Origin: DASPPK01 sp041479575
GTDB taxonomy: Archaea > Thermoproteota > Bathyarchaeia > Bathyarchaeales > Bathycorpusculaceae
Assembly: GCA_041479575.1 (NCBI GenBank)
Contig: JBGOYH010000127.1
Coordinates: 1-6,280, forward strand
DNA: 6,280 nucleotides
Direction of reading: 5' to 3'
The position numbers were made by a program, and so were the translations under genes. The notes under the pieces are model-generated. The model did no database searches. It was given only the letters and a program-made list of their open reading frames with translations, and had not been told where the DNA came from. This document shows, piece after piece, positions 4,530-6,280 of this stretch (position 1 is the stretch's first letter; the number at the start of each line of letters is the position of its first letter).

Positions 4530-4852
4530 TATTCATTCATCCTCCTCAACTTATCAATGACTATTCTTTGCCTTTCAACCAACTCAGCAGGCGCCAAATA
4601 GGTGAAGGCTTCAAGATACTCCCAGAAAGGAACCTCTTCACCCTTGCCAATCCGGTGTTTGTCAATTTCGTAATGACCTTGCATAATCTTGACTTCCTCC
4701 TCGTCAGAGCATGCAGTTTTCTTCTTTCCATTCACGTGGACATGGCCGAAAACCCCGCCGCCTAAAGGACTCCACATCACAACCCGGGGTGTATTAACCA
4801 TCTTGGTCTCCTCAAGTTTTTCTATTCGCTTTTCCAATTCATCTTTGCTCAT
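4529..4852 (-). CDS. Hypothetical protein, 107 aa, with N-terminal coiled-coil motif
   Basis: No family is recognised. The start ATG at 4852 is chosen because GAGGTG lies 6 bases upstream and the sequence from MSKDELEKRIEKLEETK resembles the 83-aa protein's start. A longer in-frame opening to 5032 would overlap almost the whole C-terminal two-thirds of the 94-aa gene. After the N-terminal helix comes a Gly-rich, probably beta segment, VVMWSPLGGGVFGHVHVNGK (about 24-43). Residues 48-107 are helical: EEEVKIMQGHYEIDKHRIGK, then FWEYLEAFTYLAPAELVERQ, ending IDKLRRMNE. The gene overlaps the upstream stop by 14 bases and the next start by 1 base, so the three are likely translated in a coupled way. 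Its role within the element is unknown. Confidence 0.7.
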   Translation of the reverse strand: MSKDELEKRIEKLEETKMVNTPRVVMWSPLGGGVFGHVHVNGKKKTACSDEEEVKIMQGHYEIDKHRIGKGEEVPFWEYLEAFTYLAPAELVERQRIVIDKLRRMNE

Positions 4853-5123
4853 GTGTTTCACCTCTTTCGAGGCGCTCAATTCTGACCTGCAGACTTTCCA
4901 AGTCGAAATCTCTAAGCAAATCATTGGAAACTTTGGCCAGTAATCCGAGGGCGCGAGCCCACGCCAATTTCTCAGCGTTCTTGCAGTATCGACCCTTGAA
5001 CTTCGTGTAGCACTCCTCGATAACGCGGTCAAGCATGCTTAACAAGTCTTCTCGGCGTCCAGGCTCTTTCAAGACGAGTTTACCCTCCGATTTAACCTCA
5101 ACAACTTGACTGTTCTCCGTCAA
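4839..5123 (-). CDS. Small helical protein, 94 aa, TTG start
   Basis: The start is TTG at 5123. A stop lies three codons upstream in frame, there is no ATG alternative before residue 30, and GGGGGTGA sits 6 bases upstream, an excellent ribosome binding site. The N-terminus is loose and charged. From about residue 24 the protein is helical: REDLLSMLDRVIEECYTKFK, then KNAEKLAWARALGLLAKVSN, then a C-terminal short coiled coil, DLESLQVRIERLERGE. Small phage proteins near packaging genes often have an Arg/Leu-rich helical body ending in such a DLExLxxRIxxLE segment. That likeness is from general pattern and is not a family assignment. The gene begins 22 bases after the NTPase stop and overlaps the next gene by 14 bases. 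Confidence 0.7.
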   Translation of the reverse strand: MTENSQVVEVKSEGKLVLKEPGRREDLLSMLDRVIEECYTKFKGRYCKNAEKLAWARALGLLAKVSNDLLRDFDLESLQVRIERLERGETHEQR

Positions 5124-5145
5124 GTGACATCACCCCCAATTTTCT

Positions 5146-6280
5146 TCACCACTGCCATGTTCCATCACCATTCATGAAAACTTGGCCTCCGTCGACGAGG
5201 TCTTGAAACAACTTCTCCGCTATTTCTCGGGTGCAAGGGAGAGTTTGTACTATGAGTTTTTCGGCGTCTTCCTGGAGGAAAGGTGTCTTCAGGCCTTTAC
5301 GTAGAAAACTATATACCCCGCGACTGGGGGGTAACTCATTTTGATGGTCTTCAGTGTTACCCCACCCTTCGGGGGTATTTAATTTTTGAACCAGATAGAA
5401 CCTCTTTTGCCTTTTGTCAGCGGGGTCCGGTTCTTCATTCAAGAGTCCCACTGTCTGCAGCAGCTGTAGTGTTTCGTCGAGACGTTTTGAGCCTATGACC
5501 CGGTGGAATTTCTCATAAAATTTCTGCTGGAATTCTTTGCGGGTCACTCCATACTCGGAGATGTCAGGTTTGAGTTGGGTGAAGGTTTCGTAGACTGCGG
5601 GGGGAAGGCCTAGCTCGTTTGCGGTGCTGACGGAGGCGTAGAGTTCGAAGCCTGCTTGGACGTCGACGCTGTCTGCCATGATGTGGTCTTCCACTCGTTG
5701 CCGGTGCATGTGGTTGAGCAAAGCGTTTGCTTTTACCAAGGCGAGGAGCCGACCAATATCGCGCATGTGCCTCGGAATGAGGTTGCTGTGGTCCTTGAAG
5801 AATCGGTCGGCAAGTTCACTTCTGAGACCCGAGGGGATAATGACGTGCTTGATTTGCGCGCGTTTAATAGACCAGACCCGGGTGGCCAGGAACTTTCTCT
5901 GGGGGTCCGATTCCATGTAGTTGTTGAAGGCTTCGCGGTCGCTGTCTTTCTGAATTTTCAGTAGGATGCTATCCTTGATTTTCTCCGTCGTTGTCTCTGG
6001 ACTCAGAAGCAGTAACCGTGTGCGTTCTTGGTCTTCCATTGAAAACTTTGCGGTGCAGAATACGACGGTGGGATAGCCTTTGATAACAGCGGTTTTGGTG
6101 CGTAGACCTCCCTTTTCTCGCTTATCAGTGATTTTTGAAACAAGAGTCTTTCTGTCATGGCTGAGCAGCGGCCTGAGTCTTTGCAGGAGCATGTCGTGGG
6201 GTTGGTCGATGAAGATGAGAATTTTCTTTGAAAGGTCGATGATTACGATTTTGTGTTTCTTTTCGTCTTCTACATCTCGG
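5146..6280 (-). CDS. Helicase-like P-loop NTPase with winged-helix tail, N-terminus outside the window
   Basis: The frame stays open to the right edge, giving about 377 visible residues; the M at 6192 is internal. The first visible part, KKILIFIDQPHDMLLQRLRP, is a Walker B-like strand with Asp at 6205-6207. It is followed by LLSHDRK and GGLRTKTAVIKGYPTVVFCT, whose last strand suits a sensor-1 position. ERTRLLLLSPETT then carries candidate arginine-finger residues. Walker A must lie beyond 6280. This block resembles uncharacterised archaeal primase/helicase-like ATPases of mobile elements, from memory. The middle is helical (ADRFFKDHSNLIPRHMRDIG). Residues coded at about 5380-5580 form a winged-helix domain (GVTRKEFQQKFYEKFHRVIG, LLQTVGLLNEE), and the last 45 look like a second small one ending GQVFMNGDGTWQW. 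A replication-initiator or helicase role is most likely; MCM and terminase look less likely. Confidence 0.75.
   Translation of the reverse strand, partial: RDVEDEKKHKIVIIDLSKKILIFIDQPHDMLLQRLRPLLSHDRKTLVSKITDKREKGGLRTKTAVIKGYPTVVFCTAKFSMEDQERTRLLLLSPETTTEKIKDSILLKIQKDSDREAFNNYMESDPQRKFLATRVWSIKRAQIKHVIIPSGLRSELADRFFKDHSNLIPRHMRDIGRLLALVKANALLNHMHRQRVEDHIMADSVDVQAGFELYASVSTANELGLPPAVYETFTQLKPDISEYGVTRKEFQQKFYEKFHRVIGSKRLDETLQLLQTVGLLNEEPDPADKRQKRFYLVQKLNTPEGWGNTEDHQNELPPSRGVYSFLRKGLKTPFLQEDAEKLIVQTLPCTREIAEKLFQDLVDGGQVFMNGDGTWQW
5314..5377. repeat. Nested inverted repeats inside the NTPase gene
   Basis: TACCCC (5314-5319) pairs with GGGGTA (5328-5333), and TACCCC (5358-5363) pairs with GGGGTA (5372-5377). 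In addition GGGGTAAC (5328-5335) pairs perfectly with GTTACCCC (5356-5363) across 20 bases. Two side hairpins and one central hairpin are therefore mutually exclusive. The DNA codes for a Pro/Asn/Gly-rich linker (NTPEGWGNTEDHQNELPPSR) between the winged-helix domains. Confidence 0.65.

Noticed and set aside
4853..5032. Longer 167-residue version of the 107-aa protein
   Set aside because: It would overlap most of the 94-aa gene in another frame. The internal ATG 4852 has a good ribosome binding site and the shared MxKDE start.
5656..5964. Plus-strand frame of 102 residues opposite the NTPase gene
   Set aside because: It is a shadow of the NTPase frame with no motif or ribosome binding site.
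5146..6192. NTPase gene starting at ATG 6192
   Set aside because: The frame continues upstream to the window edge with a conserved Walker B-like strand (ILIFIDQP), so the methionine is internal.

Overview
The window looks like archaeal chromosome next to, or carrying, a mobile element. The left part holds a LipS/COG2516-type radical SAM gene and a two-subunit glutaconate-type CoA-transferase, a combination seen in anaerobic archaea. Supporting details are BRE/TATA-like promoter motifs, GGAGG-type ribosome binding sites, and TTG or GTG starts. A Bathyarchaeia-like or related uncultured lineage is my best guess. That placement is inference, since there is no rRNA or other marker here.

Layout. 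(1) Bases 1-668, plus strand: the 3' part of a radical SAM gene. Its 5' end is broken by a one-base frameshift and an in-frame TAG. (2) Bases 756-2482, plus strand: the alpha and beta subunits of a family I CoA-transferase. A TATA-like box with an overlapping dyad precedes them, and a 20-bp perfect palindrome overlaps the last stop. (3) Bases 2483-2777: non-coding DNA containing about 120 bp of imperfect tandem repeats with many GAGG/CCTC hairpins. (4) Bases 2778-2933, plus strand: a 51-residue zinc-ribbon gene followed by a strong terminator. (5) Bases 2983-6280, minus strand: a tightly packed six-gene operon entering from the right edge. In order of transcription it encodes the C-terminal part of a helicase-like P-loop NTPase with winged-helix tail, a 94-aa helical protein, a 107-aa protein, a 164-aa protein with a Mu gpF-like Cys/His signature, an 83-aa acidic protein and a 251-aa protein of unknown function.

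How the parts fit. Genes 2 and 3 form one heterodimeric enzyme that moves CoA between carboxylic acids. Its substrate cannot be read from the sequence, and any functional tie to the radical SAM gene is unproven. The minus-strand operon does not look like housekeeping DNA. A replication-type NTPase, a head-morphogenesis-like domain, small coupled genes sharing a coiled-coil signature, and a stand-alone zinc ribbon together suggest an archaeal virus, provirus or plasmid-like element. Its left limit may lie near the repeat block at 2591-2712. No integrase, terminase, portal or major capsid gene is visible, so the element's identity remains open.
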